NCBI GenBank assembly: GCA_024639035.1 | Contig: JAHEJE010000074.1 | Coordinates: 1 to 10,331, forward strand | DNA from: Alphaproteobacteria bacterium | Lineage (GTDB): Bacteria > Pseudomonadota > Alphaproteobacteria > Rhizobiales > Aestuariivirgaceae | Length of the DNA stretch: 10,331 nucleotides | Direction: 5' to 3' | Shown here: piece after piece, positions 1-6,292 of the stretch | How the letters are laid out: each line of letters begins with the position of its first letter | Numbering within the stretch: the stretch's first letter is position 1 | Notes under the pieces: model-generated | Told to the model about the DNA's origin: nothing | Databases searched by the model: none | What the model saw: the letters and a program-made list of their open reading frames with translations, nothing else | Made by a program: the position numbers and the translations under genes

Positions 1-966
1 ATGCCCAACAGCTCTGCTCAATGTCAACTTTGGACATGGTGCCCGGACTGGTTTGCATTCGCAGCAAAGACTGCTTCCCGCCCAAAGCCGAAATAGATAG
101 ATTCTCAATCGTTCCTTTTTTGTTCTTGACACAATTCCTAACATCCTCTACCCTCCCCACACCTTCCACCCACACAGGTGGTATCCTAGGTCGCTCTGAT
201 ATCGGGTGGGAGGCGGTGTCTGGAGGGGTGCGGTTTACGAAGGCGCATCATCATCCAGAGGTTTGACGAGGTCCTCCGCCCCGGGGACGGCCGCGAGGCG
301 CTCGGGGCTGCCGGCAGCAACGCTGGCTTGAGGCCGTGAACGTGAACAGGTGTCTGGTATGACGGTGCTGGTTTCAGCCATTTCCGATCGGTATCCAAGG
401 GGTGCAAAACACCCCGGCACGGTTTTGCGCGCGGTGCGCCCAGCGCTCGGGGAGTTCTTCCCTCTGTCCGGGGCAGCCGCGAAACGTGTGAGGTTCAGGC
501 TGGCAGCGGCCTGGGCGGTGGGGCGGGTCGCGTCATATCGTGCGCACCGCAGCATTGGCGCGGGGCTCTGCGAACACTCACCGGCATGGCAGGAAGCAGG
601 ACCGGAGCCTGGGGCCGATTGCCAGCCCCGATCACCGGAGCGGAGTGCCGCGGCACTTTAAAACGGAGCCGGCGGACAAGTCCGGCTCTGGCAGAACGAA
701 GATATATCGATCCGGACAAGTGCCGCACCAGGGCGCTCCGCTCGAACCTGTCGCCTTCAACCCCGCAAGCCGCAAGGCCGGCGGATCGCACAGCCGTGCG
801 CCGCCTCGGCGTATCTCAACCCAAGACGCTCCGCTGGGCCACAACCCGGAACTGTATCGAACCCGCACTCCCTCCGTGGCAGGAGCGCAAGCGACGTGAG
901 CGGACGGCCCGGCGGACGCCGGGGCGGAAAACAAACAAACCACGCGGAAAACAAGAACCCCTCGCC
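1..966. other. Long stretch without a supportable gene
   Basis: No reading frame here has convincing protein character. The open frames are short or rich in Arg, Pro and Gly, and none resembles a family I know. The first 230 bases are visibly richer in A and T than the rest. What can be seen is: a TTGACA hexamer at 126-131 without a good -10 partner; an imperfect long stem at 159-219; a short minus-strand stretch (about 235-340) that could be the tail of a broken gene; two mutually exclusive hairpins at 399-428; a hairpin followed by four Ts on the minus strand at 660-688; a GC-rich hairpin at 908-923; and an 11-base direct repeat at 924-934 and 944-954. It lies downstream of the importer operon. 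It may be untranslated tail plus decayed sequence, or it may hold an unrecognised small RNA. Confidence 0.6.
660..688 (-). terminator. Possible weak terminator downstream of importer operon
   Basis: Read on the minus strand, a 7-bp perfect stem (GAGCCGG / CCGGCTC) with a 9-base loop is followed by CG and four Ts. The direction suits the importer operon. However, it lies nearly 280 bases beyond the permease stop codon and the T-run is short, so it would be weak at best. A closer hairpin at 908-923 (CCCGGC / GCCGGG, 4-base loop) has no T-run after it on the minus strand. Confidence 0.25.
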
Positions 967-2976
967 CTACCGCCGCCGCCAGGCCTGGGTCCTGGCCAGC
1001 ACCCCGCGGCTCAGCGCCAGGTGCACCAGCCGGGCAAAGGCGTTGGTGTAGAAAATCATCATGCCCATCGCCGCGGCGGGCGCGATGTCGCCGGCATCGT
1101 CCATGTTGAGCACCGCCACCGAGGCCAGCGTGGTGTCCGGCGAATACAGGAACACCACCGCCGACACCGTGGTCATTGCGTTGACGAAAATGTAGATCGA
1201 GATGTCGAGAATGGCCGGCAGGCACACCGGCACCGTGACCCGCGAGAACAGCTTCCACACCGGCTGCTTGAGCGATGCCGACACCGACTCGAATTCGCCG
1301 TCCATCTGCTTGAGCGCCGTCAGCGCCGTCAGGTGGCCGACGGTGTAGAAGTGGGTGATCGAGCAGATCACCAGGATGCCGAGCGTGGCATACATGAAGT
1401 TGAGCGGGTTGTTGGGATTGTTGAAGAAGAAGATATAGGCCAGGCCCAGCACCATGCCCGGAATCGCCATCGGCATCATCGCCATCATCTGGAACAGTCC
1501 GCGCCCGGTTTTGAAGCCGCTGGTCTTTTCCACCATGTAGCCGCCCAGGAAGATCACGCAGCTGCCAATCGCCGCCGTCCACAGGGCCATCTTGATCGAG
1601 TTCCAGTAGCTCGCCCAGCCGCCGCCGTCCATCACGTCGAAATTGTAGTTGTTGAGCGACAGCGACAGATCGTAGGGCCAGAACTTGATCACCGCCGCGA
1701 ACTGGCACATGCCGAGCAGGCCGAGAATGAACAGGGCGACCAGCGAGCAATAGATCAGGCACAGCCGGTCGAACTTCGGATCGGGTTTCGGCTCCAGCGC
1801 CACCGAGCGCGCCGTCAGCAGCGCCACCTGCCGGCGCTGCACGATCCGATCGATGGTAAACGCCAAGAGTGCCGGGACCAGCAGGATCACCGAGACCACC
1901 GCGCCCATTTCGAAGTTCTGCTGGCCGATCACCTGCTTGTAGATGTCGACGGCGAGCACGTTGTATTGGCCGCCGATCACCTTGGGCAGGCCGAAGTCGG
2001 TGATGACCAGGTTGAACACCACGAACGCCGCCGAGATCAGGCCATAGCGGGCGCCGGGAATGGTCACCGTCCAGAACGTTTTCCACGGGCTCGCCCTCAG
2101 CGCCACCGCGGCCTCATACAGCCGGGCATCGGAGATCGACAGCGCCGTCTGGATGATGATGTAGGCGTGCGGCAGCGTAAAGAACACCGAGCCGATGACG
2201 ATGCCGATCGGCCCGTAGATCGAATAACCGAACAGCAGCTCCTTGATCACCCCCTGGTTGCCGAACAGATAGACCAGCGCGATGCCCGGCAGCAGCGACG
2301 GCACCAGGATCGGCACCATGGCGATCATCCGGAAGACACCCTTGAACCGCATCATCGAACGGTTCAGCGCGTAGGCGAAACCGAATGCGATGGTCACCGT
2401 GATGATCGTCGAGATGGTGGCGATGAAGATCGAATTGAAGATCGAGCGAAACAGCGCCGGGGTCGAGAAATAGCGGATGTAGTTGCCGATGCCGCTCGAC
2501 TTCACCGGCCGCAGGGTGAGGCGGCGGAAATCGTTCGACGAATACGCGTGCCATTCCGCATCGGCGATGCGTTCCGAGCCGAACAGCATGACGCCGCCGT
2601 CCTTGACGATGCGGGCACGGTACATGGTTTTCGCCCGGAACGAGAAATCGGTGAACAGCTTGGTTGCCGCCATCCGCGTGTCGCCGGAGACCGCTCCCAG
2701 CTCCACGGTGCCCGCTTCGAGGTCGGCCGCTATCGCCTCGCCGGTCCGCTCCGGCCCCCAGCCGTCGCCCTCATCGACCTGAAAGGCATAGGCCGACAGA
2801 TCGAGGTGATAGGTCGAGAACGACTTCGACATCATCGCATAGAGCGGCAGCACCAGCGTGACGATCAGGTAGAACGCGATCACCAGCATGAACACCCGCA
2901 TGATGATGTCGTCGCGGCTCAGTGAGGGTTTGATGGTGGCGCGCGCCGGCCCGGAATGTGCTGTGGTTGTCGCCAT
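967..2976 (-). CDS. phnU2: ABC transporter permease, fused two-domain, putative 2-aminoethylphosphonate type
   Basis: Inner-membrane channel subunit of the importer, 669 residues from the ATG at 2974-2976. An earlier TTG in the same frame at 2992-2994 would overlap the ATPase gene by 17 bases; the ATG instead follows the ATPase stop after 1 base, which suggests translational coupling. After a first membrane segment (about 26-50) come two binding-protein-dependent permease domains in one chain. Each has an ATPase-docking EAA loop: YEAAVALRASPWKTFW near 287-302 and FESVSASLKQPVWKLF near 562-577. The chain ends in a basic tail. Fused permeases of this layout occur in the PhnU2 and FbpB-like iron(III) families, and the partner genes favour PhnU2. 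About 100 hydrophilic residues (roughly 52-160) sit between the first membrane helix and the first permease core, where relatives I recall have only a short loop. Substrate assignment rests on the binding protein. Confidence 0.9.
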   Translation of the reverse strand: MATTTAHSGPARATIKPSLSRDDIIMRVFMLVIAFYLIVTLVLPLYAMMSKSFSTYHLDLSAYAFQVDEGDGWGPERTGEAIAADLEAGTVELGAVSGDTRMAATKLFTDFSFRAKTMYRARIVKDGGVMLFGSERIADAEWHAYSSNDFRRLTLRPVKSSGIGNYIRYFSTPALFRSIFNSIFIATISTIITVTIAFGFAYALNRSMMRFKGVFRMIAMVPILVPSLLPGIALVYLFGNQGVIKELLFGYSIYGPIGIVIGSVFFTLPHAYIIIQTALSISDARLYEAAVALRASPWKTFWTVTIPGARYGLISAAFVVFNLVITDFGLPKVIGGQYNVLAVDIYKQVIGQQNFEMGAVVSVILLVPALLAFTIDRIVQRRQVALLTARSVALEPKPDPKFDRLCLIYCSLVALFILGLLGMCQFAAVIKFWPYDLSLSLNNYNFDVMDGGGWASYWNSIKMALWTAAIGSCVIFLGGYMVEKTSGFKTGRGLFQMMAMMPMAIPGMVLGLAYIFFFNNPNNPLNFMYATLGILVICSITHFYTVGHLTALTALKQMDGEFESVSASLKQPVWKLFSRVTVPVCLPAILDISIYIFVNAMTTVSAVVFLYSPDTTLASVAVLNMDDAGDIAPAAAMGMMIFYTNAFARLVHLALSRGVLARTQAWRRR

Positions 2977-2977
2977 C

Positions 2978-4093
2978 TCAGATGCCGGGCGCAAAAATCT
3001 TCAACCGGTCGACGGGAAGCTCGACCTTGATGGTCTTGCCGGGCGCAAGCCCCATGCGCCGCACCGCGTTGATCGACACGTTGGCGATCAGTTTTTGCGT
3101 CCCCATCTTGCCGCCGGTCATTTCGGCCCGCCAGTACGAGCCGAGAAACTCCATATCGCCGATCGTCGTCTGAAACGCATTGCCCGGTGTCTTGACGGCA
3201 TTCTCGCCGCCGGACGCCTGCCCGCCGCGACCGTGCGGAACAATGTCCTCGGGACGAACGGCGACAATGACCTCAGAACCGTTTTCGAACCCGTGCCCGG
3301 GGCATTTCAGATCCAGATCGCCGAGCTTCACTTTGTCCGGCCCACTCACCTGCCCGCTAACCTGGTTCATCTCGCCGATGAAGTCGGCAACGAACAGGGT
3401 TGCAGGCTCGCCGTAAATCTCCGCCGGGGTGCCAACCTGCTCGATGACGCCATGGTTCATCACCACGATCCGGTCGGCCATCGCCAGGGCCTCTTCCTGA
3501 TCGTGCGTCACCATGATCGTCGTCACAGCGATGCTCTCCTGCAGCGACTTGATCTCATGGCGCAGATGCACCCGCACCTTTGCATCCAGCGCCGACAGCG
3601 GTTCATCCAACAGCAACAATCCCGGCGAGGTCGCCAGTGCGCGCGCAAGCGCCACGCGCTGCTGCTGACCGCCGGACAATTGCGCCGGATACTTTTTACC
3701 CTGATCGGGAAGACCCACCAGGTCCAGCAGTTCGCCGACACGCGTGCTGATAGCGCTACGGCCGATGCCCTGATTCTCAAGGCCGTAAGCCACGTTGCGC
3801 TGCACCGTCAGATTCGGAAACAGCGCATAGGACTGGAACACGATACCGAAGTCACGCTCGAACGGCGGCAGTGCCGATACGTCCTTGCCGGCCTGTTCGA
3901 TCGTTCCGGCCGTCTGGATATCAAGACCGGCAATCGCCCGCAGCAAGGTCGTCTTGCCGCACCCCGAGGGGCCGAGAAAACAGACGAACTCGCCGTCCTC
4001 GATATCCAGCGAAATATCCTGCAGTGCGGTGAAATTGCCGAACTTCTTCAGCAGGTCGCGAATACGCAGATAAGGTTGGCGGTCATCCCGCAT
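2978..4093 (-). CDS. phnT2: ABC transporter ATP-binding protein, putative 2-aminoethylphosphonate type
   Basis: Cytoplasmic ATPase that powers the importer, 371 residues and full length. Walker A is GPSGCGKTT (41-49), the Q-loop glutamine is Q87, the signature is LSGGQQQ (139-145), Walker B is LLLLDEP (159-165) and the switch histidine is H197 in THDQEEA. All catalytic residues are present. Residues from about 240 to the end form a TOBE-type beta domain typical of the CUT1/polyamine/iron/phosphonate ATPases, where it can serve structure or regulation. The start is ATG at 4091-4093, preceded by a modest GAAG-type ribosome site. It stands 108 bases after the binding-protein gene, with a strong hairpin between them, and is 1 base from the permease start. 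On sequence alone it could serve an iron(III) or polyamine importer; context favours phosphonate. Confidence 0.9.
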   Translation of the reverse strand: MRDDRQPYLRIRDLLKKFGNFTALQDISLDIEDGEFVCFLGPSGCGKTTLLRAIAGLDIQTAGTIEQAGKDVSALPPFERDFGIVFQSYALFPNLTVQRNVAYGLENQGIGRSAISTRVGELLDLVGLPDQGKKYPAQLSGGQQQRVALARALATSPGLLLLDEPLSALDAKVRVHLRHEIKSLQESIAVTTIMVTHDQEEALAMADRIVVMNHGVIEQVGTPAEIYGEPATLFVADFIGEMNQVSGQVSGPDKVKLGDLDLKCPGHGFENGSEVIVAVRPEDIVPHGRGGQASGGENAVKTPGNAFQTTIGDMEFLGSYWRAEMTGGKMGTQKLIANVSINAVRRMGLAPGKTIKVELPVDRLKIFAPGI

Positions 4094-4147
4094 GATCTTC
4101 AGCCGTTCCGGAAAATGTATGTTGCCTGTCTATATCGCCAAACTTTA

Positions 4148-4178
4148 GCAGGCGATGCGGACGAACCGCACCGCCTGC
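4148..4178 (-). promoter_or_regulatory. Intercistronic stem-loop between binding-protein and ATPase genes
   Basis: In the operon transcript (minus strand) arms GCAGGCGGTGCGG (4178-4166) and CCGCATCGCCTGC (4160-4148) enclose the five-base loop TTCGT. All 13 pairs form if one G-U wobble is allowed; on the plus strand that pair would be an A-C mismatch, so the structure fits the minus-strand RNA better. It begins 23 bases after the binding-protein stop. It is followed by TAAAGTTTGG rather than a run of Ts, so it is more likely an mRNA-stabilising or partial-attenuation hairpin than a full terminator. Such hairpins let binding proteins be made in excess over membrane parts, as known for malE-malF. 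Confidence 0.7.
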
Positions 4179-4201
4179 CTGGATCGTCGTTGACCGCAGT
4201 C

Positions 4202-5242
4202 TTAGCCCTTGGGCTCCGACTTGCTGTCATAGCGCTTGGCCCACTCCTTCAGGATTTCGGCCCGATTGTTGGCCGCAAACTCGAAGTCGTTGTCGATCAT
4301 CTTTTCCAGCAGGTTCGCCGGGAAGTGCTCGACCGGCTTGGCGACGCCAGGCATGGCGACGACCGCGTAACCGGTGTTGTACATCTCGTTGGCCTTCTGG
4401 GTGATCGACCAGTCAACCAGCGTCTTGGCGGCATCCAGCTTGGACGTACCGGCGACGATGGCCGTGGCTTCCATGTCCCAGCCAACGCCTTCTTCCGGCA
4501 CGATGATCTCAAGCGGCGCACCGGCTGCTTTCGACTTGGCACCGCGGAAGGCAAACGAGACGCCGATCGGGATTTCGCCGGAAGCCGCCAGTTTGCACGG
4601 CTTCGAGCCGGAATGGGTGTAGCGGGCGATGTTCTCGTGCAGTCCGTCCATATAGGCCCAGCCGCCTTCCTTGCCGAACATCTGCAGCCAGCTCGAGACA
4701 TCCAGGAACCCGGTACCCGAGGAATTCGGGTTCGGCATGATCACATGGCCCTTGTACTGGGCGTCGGTCAGATCTTTCCAGGACTTCGGCGGGGTCAGAT
4801 TGTGCTTGGCAGCTTCAACGGTGTTGTAGCAGACCGCAGCCACCCAGGCATCCATGCCGACCCAGGCCGGCGGATTGGACTTGTCGACGAACTTGGGATC
4901 GAGCTTTTCCACACCCTTTGGTGCGTAAGCTTCCAGCATGCCCTCGGTCTTCAGCAGCAGCAGCGACGTCGCAGCCAGCCCCCAGACAACGTCGGCTTGC
5001 GGATTGTCCTTTTCCGCCAGCAGTTTCGCGGTCACGATGCCGGTTGAATCGCGCACCCACTTGATCTTGATGTCCGGATGATCGGCGTTGAATGTCTCGG
5101 CATAGCGCTTGAGGTCTTCCGCCTCAACGGCGGTGTAAACCGTCAGCTCCGTTTCCGCGCTCGCCGGTCCGCCGACAATGGCAAACATCGCCGCGGCCGC
5201 AGCAACGCCTACAGTCAATTTGGAAAATGTGCGTCTCAACAT
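4202..5242 (-). CDS. phnS2: Periplasmic 2-aminoethylphosphonate-type substrate-binding protein
   Basis: Solute receptor of the importer, 346 residues from ATG 5240-5242. This start is chosen over an in-frame upstream one because a GGGAGA ribosome site lies 10 bases before it and a signal peptide begins there at once: MLRRTF, a hydrophobic Ala-rich core, then cleavage at ASA|ET after residue 29. The mature part is a class of iron(III)/phosphonate-like extracellular binding protein. Segments I recognise from the putative 2-aminoethylphosphonate family are WVRDSTG (62-68), AEKDNPQADVVWG (76-88), MPNPNSSGTGF (169-179) and THSGSKPC (209-216). The Ser/Thr-rich loops are plausible phosphonate contacts. 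It is the first gene of the operon. An AepX-type 2-aminoethylphosphonate receptor is the same idea under another name. The ligand itself is inferred, not shown. Confidence 0.88.
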   Translation of the reverse strand: MLRRTFSKLTVGVAAAAAMFAIVGGPASAETELTVYTAVEAEDLKRYAETFNADHPDIKIKWVRDSTGIVTAKLLAEKDNPQADVVWGLAATSLLLLKTEGMLEAYAPKGVEKLDPKFVDKSNPPAWVGMDAWVAAVCYNTVEAAKHNLTPPKSWKDLTDAQYKGHVIMPNPNSSGTGFLDVSSWLQMFGKEGGWAYMDGLHENIARYTHSGSKPCKLAASGEIPIGVSFAFRGAKSKAAGAPLEIIVPEEGVGWDMEATAIVAGTSKLDAAKTLVDWSITQKANEMYNTGYAVVAMPGVAKPVEHFPANLLEKMIDNDFEFAANNRAEILKEWAKRYDSKSEPKG

Positions 5243-5252
5243 AAGAAATTCG

Positions 5253-5258
5253 TCTCCC
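5253..5258 (-). promoter_or_regulatory. Ribosome binding site of the substrate-binding protein gene
   Basis: GGGAGA on the minus strand, preceded by seven As and placed 10 bases before the ATG at 5242. It decides the start: the upstream in-frame codon would put a 22-residue Lys/Gln-rich stretch ahead of a clean signal peptide. Confidence 0.75.
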
Positions 5259-5289
5259 TTTTTTTGCTTGCTTGAAGCTTCTGCATATC

Positions 5290-5303
5290 GCCGGTACACC
5301 GGC
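5290..5303. promoter_or_regulatory. 14-bp palindrome in the binding-protein leader
   Basis: GCCGGT-AC-ACCGGC, with perfect 6-bp arms around a 2-base centre. It lies about 48 bases upstream of the binding-protein ATG, so it is either an operator near the transcription start or a structured part of the leader. Its sequence differs from the twin palindromes farther upstream, so a different protein would bind it. Confidence 0.4.
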
Positions 5304-5324
5304 TGCATGACAGTTTTCTGACAA

Positions 5325-5377
5325 TCTGGTGCCAGACCAATTGGCCGACAGAGCCGACCGCTCCATTTGGCACCAAA
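5325..5377. promoter_or_regulatory. Twin 12-bp palindromes, candidate operator pair
   Basis: TCTGGTGCCAGA (5325-5336) and TTTGGCACCAAA (5366-5377) each have perfect 5-bp arms around a 2-base centre and are the same motif, T[CT]TGGTGCCA[GA]A, read from opposite strands. Their centres are 41 bp apart, close to four helical turns. A further palindrome, CCAATTGG (5337-5344), abuts the first, and a half-site, TTGGTCAA (5387-5394), lies beyond the second. They sit between the divergent importer operon and the DUF1330 gene, where one dimeric or looping regulator could control both. No regulator gene is adjacent, and the family is not identified. Confidence 0.55.
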
Positions 5378-5386
5378 CCGCTGCCA

Positions 5387-5414
5387 TTGGTCAACTCGTT
5401 TGATCAGATATAAA
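5387..5414 (+). promoter_or_regulatory. Candidate sigma-70-type promoter for the DUF1330 gene
   Basis: TTGGTC (5387-5392), a 16-base spacer and TATAAA (5409-5414) in an A/T-rich patch ahead of the DUF1330 start. The -10 is good and the -35 is weak. The -35 lies within the half-site TTGGTCAA, so a repressor there would block it. Confidence 0.35.
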
Positions 5415-5448
5415 TGATAATAATGACTTATGGAAAGGACAAGGTCAG

Positions 5449-5733
5449 ATGAAAGCCTATTGGATCGCCCACGTGACGGTCACTGACGCCGAGCCGTACA
5501 AACTCTATGCCGATGCAGCACCGGACGCCTTCAAGAGGTTCAATGCCAGAATTCTCGCCCGCGGCGGACGTCACGCCCAGCTTGAAGGCCAAGGCAAGCC
5601 GCGTAACGTCGTGATCGAGTTCGAGTCCTATGACGACGCCATCGCCTGCTACAACTCGCCGGAGTATCAATCCGCTCGCGCCCACCGCGAGAACGCCGGC
5701 TTGGCGGACATCGTGATCGTTGAAGGCGTCTGA
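5449..5733 (+). CDS. DUF1330 family protein
   Basis: A 94-residue protein of the usual length for DUF1330, a ferredoxin-like alpha/beta fold related to the dimeric alpha-beta-barrel group. No enzymatic role is established for the family. Seen here are the opening MKAYWIAHVTV strand, the RGG turn (38-40), the central VVIEFESYDDA (54-64), and the late SPEYQSAR (69-76) with a closing IVIVEGV strand. The start ATG follows GGAAAGGACAAGG, a good ribosome site. There is no signal peptide, so it is cytoplasmic. It diverges from the phosphonate importer across a palindrome-rich region and could be co-regulated with it. It converges on the SRPBCC gene with 14 bases between stop codons. Confidence 0.85.
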   Translation: MKAYWIAHVTVTDAEPYKLYADAAPDAFKRFNARILARGGRHAQLEGQGKPRNVVIEFESYDDAIACYNSPEYQSARAHRENAGLADIVIVEGV

Positions 5734-5765
5734 GGCTGGACGGTCCGTCAGCCGAAGCGCTTTTT
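5734..5765 (+). terminator. Possible weak terminator between convergent genes
   Basis: GGCTGGAC and GTCAGCC can pair with one bulged base around loop GGTCC (5734-5753). Five Ts follow at 5761-5765, but seven bases separate them from the stem, which is too far for a textbook terminator. It overlaps the end of the facing SRPBCC gene. Confidence 0.25.
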
Positions 5766-6161
5766 GAGTGCGCCGATACCGGCCTCGTAGATCCCGGCAA
5801 CGACGAGCTTTGCCCGTTTGTCGGGAGCGTCCTTTGCGTCGAAGGATCCGCTCCAGACAATCCGGCAACCGCCGTCTGCATCCGCTACCGTCACCGTGGA
5901 CGTGTAGTTGTCCACCGGCAGCGGCCCTTCGATGATACTGTAGGTGAGCGACTTGGCATTGGGATCGATGCTGTCGAGCCTTTCGATCAGGCGGGCGCCG
6001 TCGCCGACGACAATGGTCCGGCGCACTTCGCCGCCGACCGTGTCCTGCGAAGATGCCGAACAGGCCGGATGCCAGTCGGCGATATTGCCGAAATCACTCA
6101 CCAGCGACCACACCGTTTGGGCATCGGCCCCAAGTGTTTCTTCGCGTCTAACCTCAAGCAT
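5748..6161 (-). CDS. SRPBCC (START-like) family protein
   Basis: A 137-residue protein of the polyketide cyclase/dehydrase-type SRPBCC superfamily, a helix-grip fold around a hydrophobic pocket. The beginning is typical: a first strand ending in ADAQTVWSLVSDFGNIADWHP (13-33), with the conserved W-x-x-V-x-D-F and the ADWHP turn. Later come the strand pair SLTYSIIEGPLPVDNYTSTV (71-90) and the long C-terminal helix from DKRAKLVVAGIYEAG to the end. The ligand is unknown; members bind lipids or aromatic compounds, or act as cyclases. The start ATG (6159-6161) is preceded by a GGGGGT ribosome site. There is no signal peptide. It is transcribed away from dapB and converges on the DUF1330 gene. Confidence 0.85.
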   Translation of the reverse strand: MLEVRREETLGADAQTVWSLVSDFGNIADWHPACSASSQDTVGGEVRRTIVVGDGARLIERLDSIDPNAKSLTYSIIEGPLPVDNYTSTVTVADADGGCRIVWSGSFDAKDAPDKRAKLVVAGIYEAGIGALKKRFG

Positions 6162-6190
6162 GAATTCACCCCCAATTGACGTTGTGCATC

Positions 6191-6218
6191 ACCATAACAC
6201 TCGATATGAACATGACAA
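6191..6218 (-). promoter_or_regulatory. Candidate promoter of the SRPBCC gene
   Basis: On the minus strand TTGTCA (6218-6213), a 16-base spacer and TATGGT (6196-6191). This predicts a start about 23 bases before the ATG. It overlaps a weaker plus-strand candidate for dapB, TTGTGC (6182-6187) and TATGAA (6205-6210) with a 17-base spacer, so the two divergent genes may compete for polymerase. Confidence 0.4.
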
Positions 6219-6221
6219 CTG

Positions 6222-6275
6222 GAATGCCCGGCTTTTCAGCCTCGCCGCAGCCTGCTATGACGGCGCCGGGAATTC
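6222..6275 (+). promoter_or_regulatory. Inverted repeat in the dapB leader
   Basis: GAATGCCCGGC (6222-6232) pairs with GCCGGGAATTC (6265-6275) at 10 of 11 positions across a 32-base loop. It ends just before the AGGGAA ribosome site (6279-6284) of dapB. It could shape translation or termination in the leader, but no T-run follows. It does not resemble the lysine riboswitch, which is far larger. Confidence 0.35.
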
Positions 6276-6292
6276 GATAGGGAAAACCAGTC

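Noticed and set aside
21..266. 81-codon plus-strand frame near the left edge
   Set aside because: No ribosome site, no recognisable family, and it spans the imperfect stem region; could be chance.
632..2086. Long minus-strand frame inside the permease gene
   Set aside because: Out-of-frame shadow of the permease; Gly/Arg/Pro-rich with no membrane segments, whereas the other frame has clear EAA loops.
586..2925. Very long plus-strand open frame rich in His, Arg, Asp and Gln
   Set aside because: It is the antisense of the permease gene; its composition is the typical artefact of reading a GC-rich gene backwards and it has no domain.
2888..5047. 719-codon plus-strand frame across the ATPase and binding-protein genes
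   Set aside because: Antisense to two strongly supported genes, with no family resemblance.
5259..5265. Run of seven Ts on the plus strand as a terminator
   Set aside because: No stem precedes it in the plus direction from a gene that would need it; on the minus strand it is the A-rich part of a ribosome site.
5326..5385. Sigma-54-like TGGCAC elements within the twin palindromes
   Set aside because: The required GC ten bases after the GG is TC on the minus strand (first site) and CT on the plus strand (second site), so neither fits a -24/-12 promoter.
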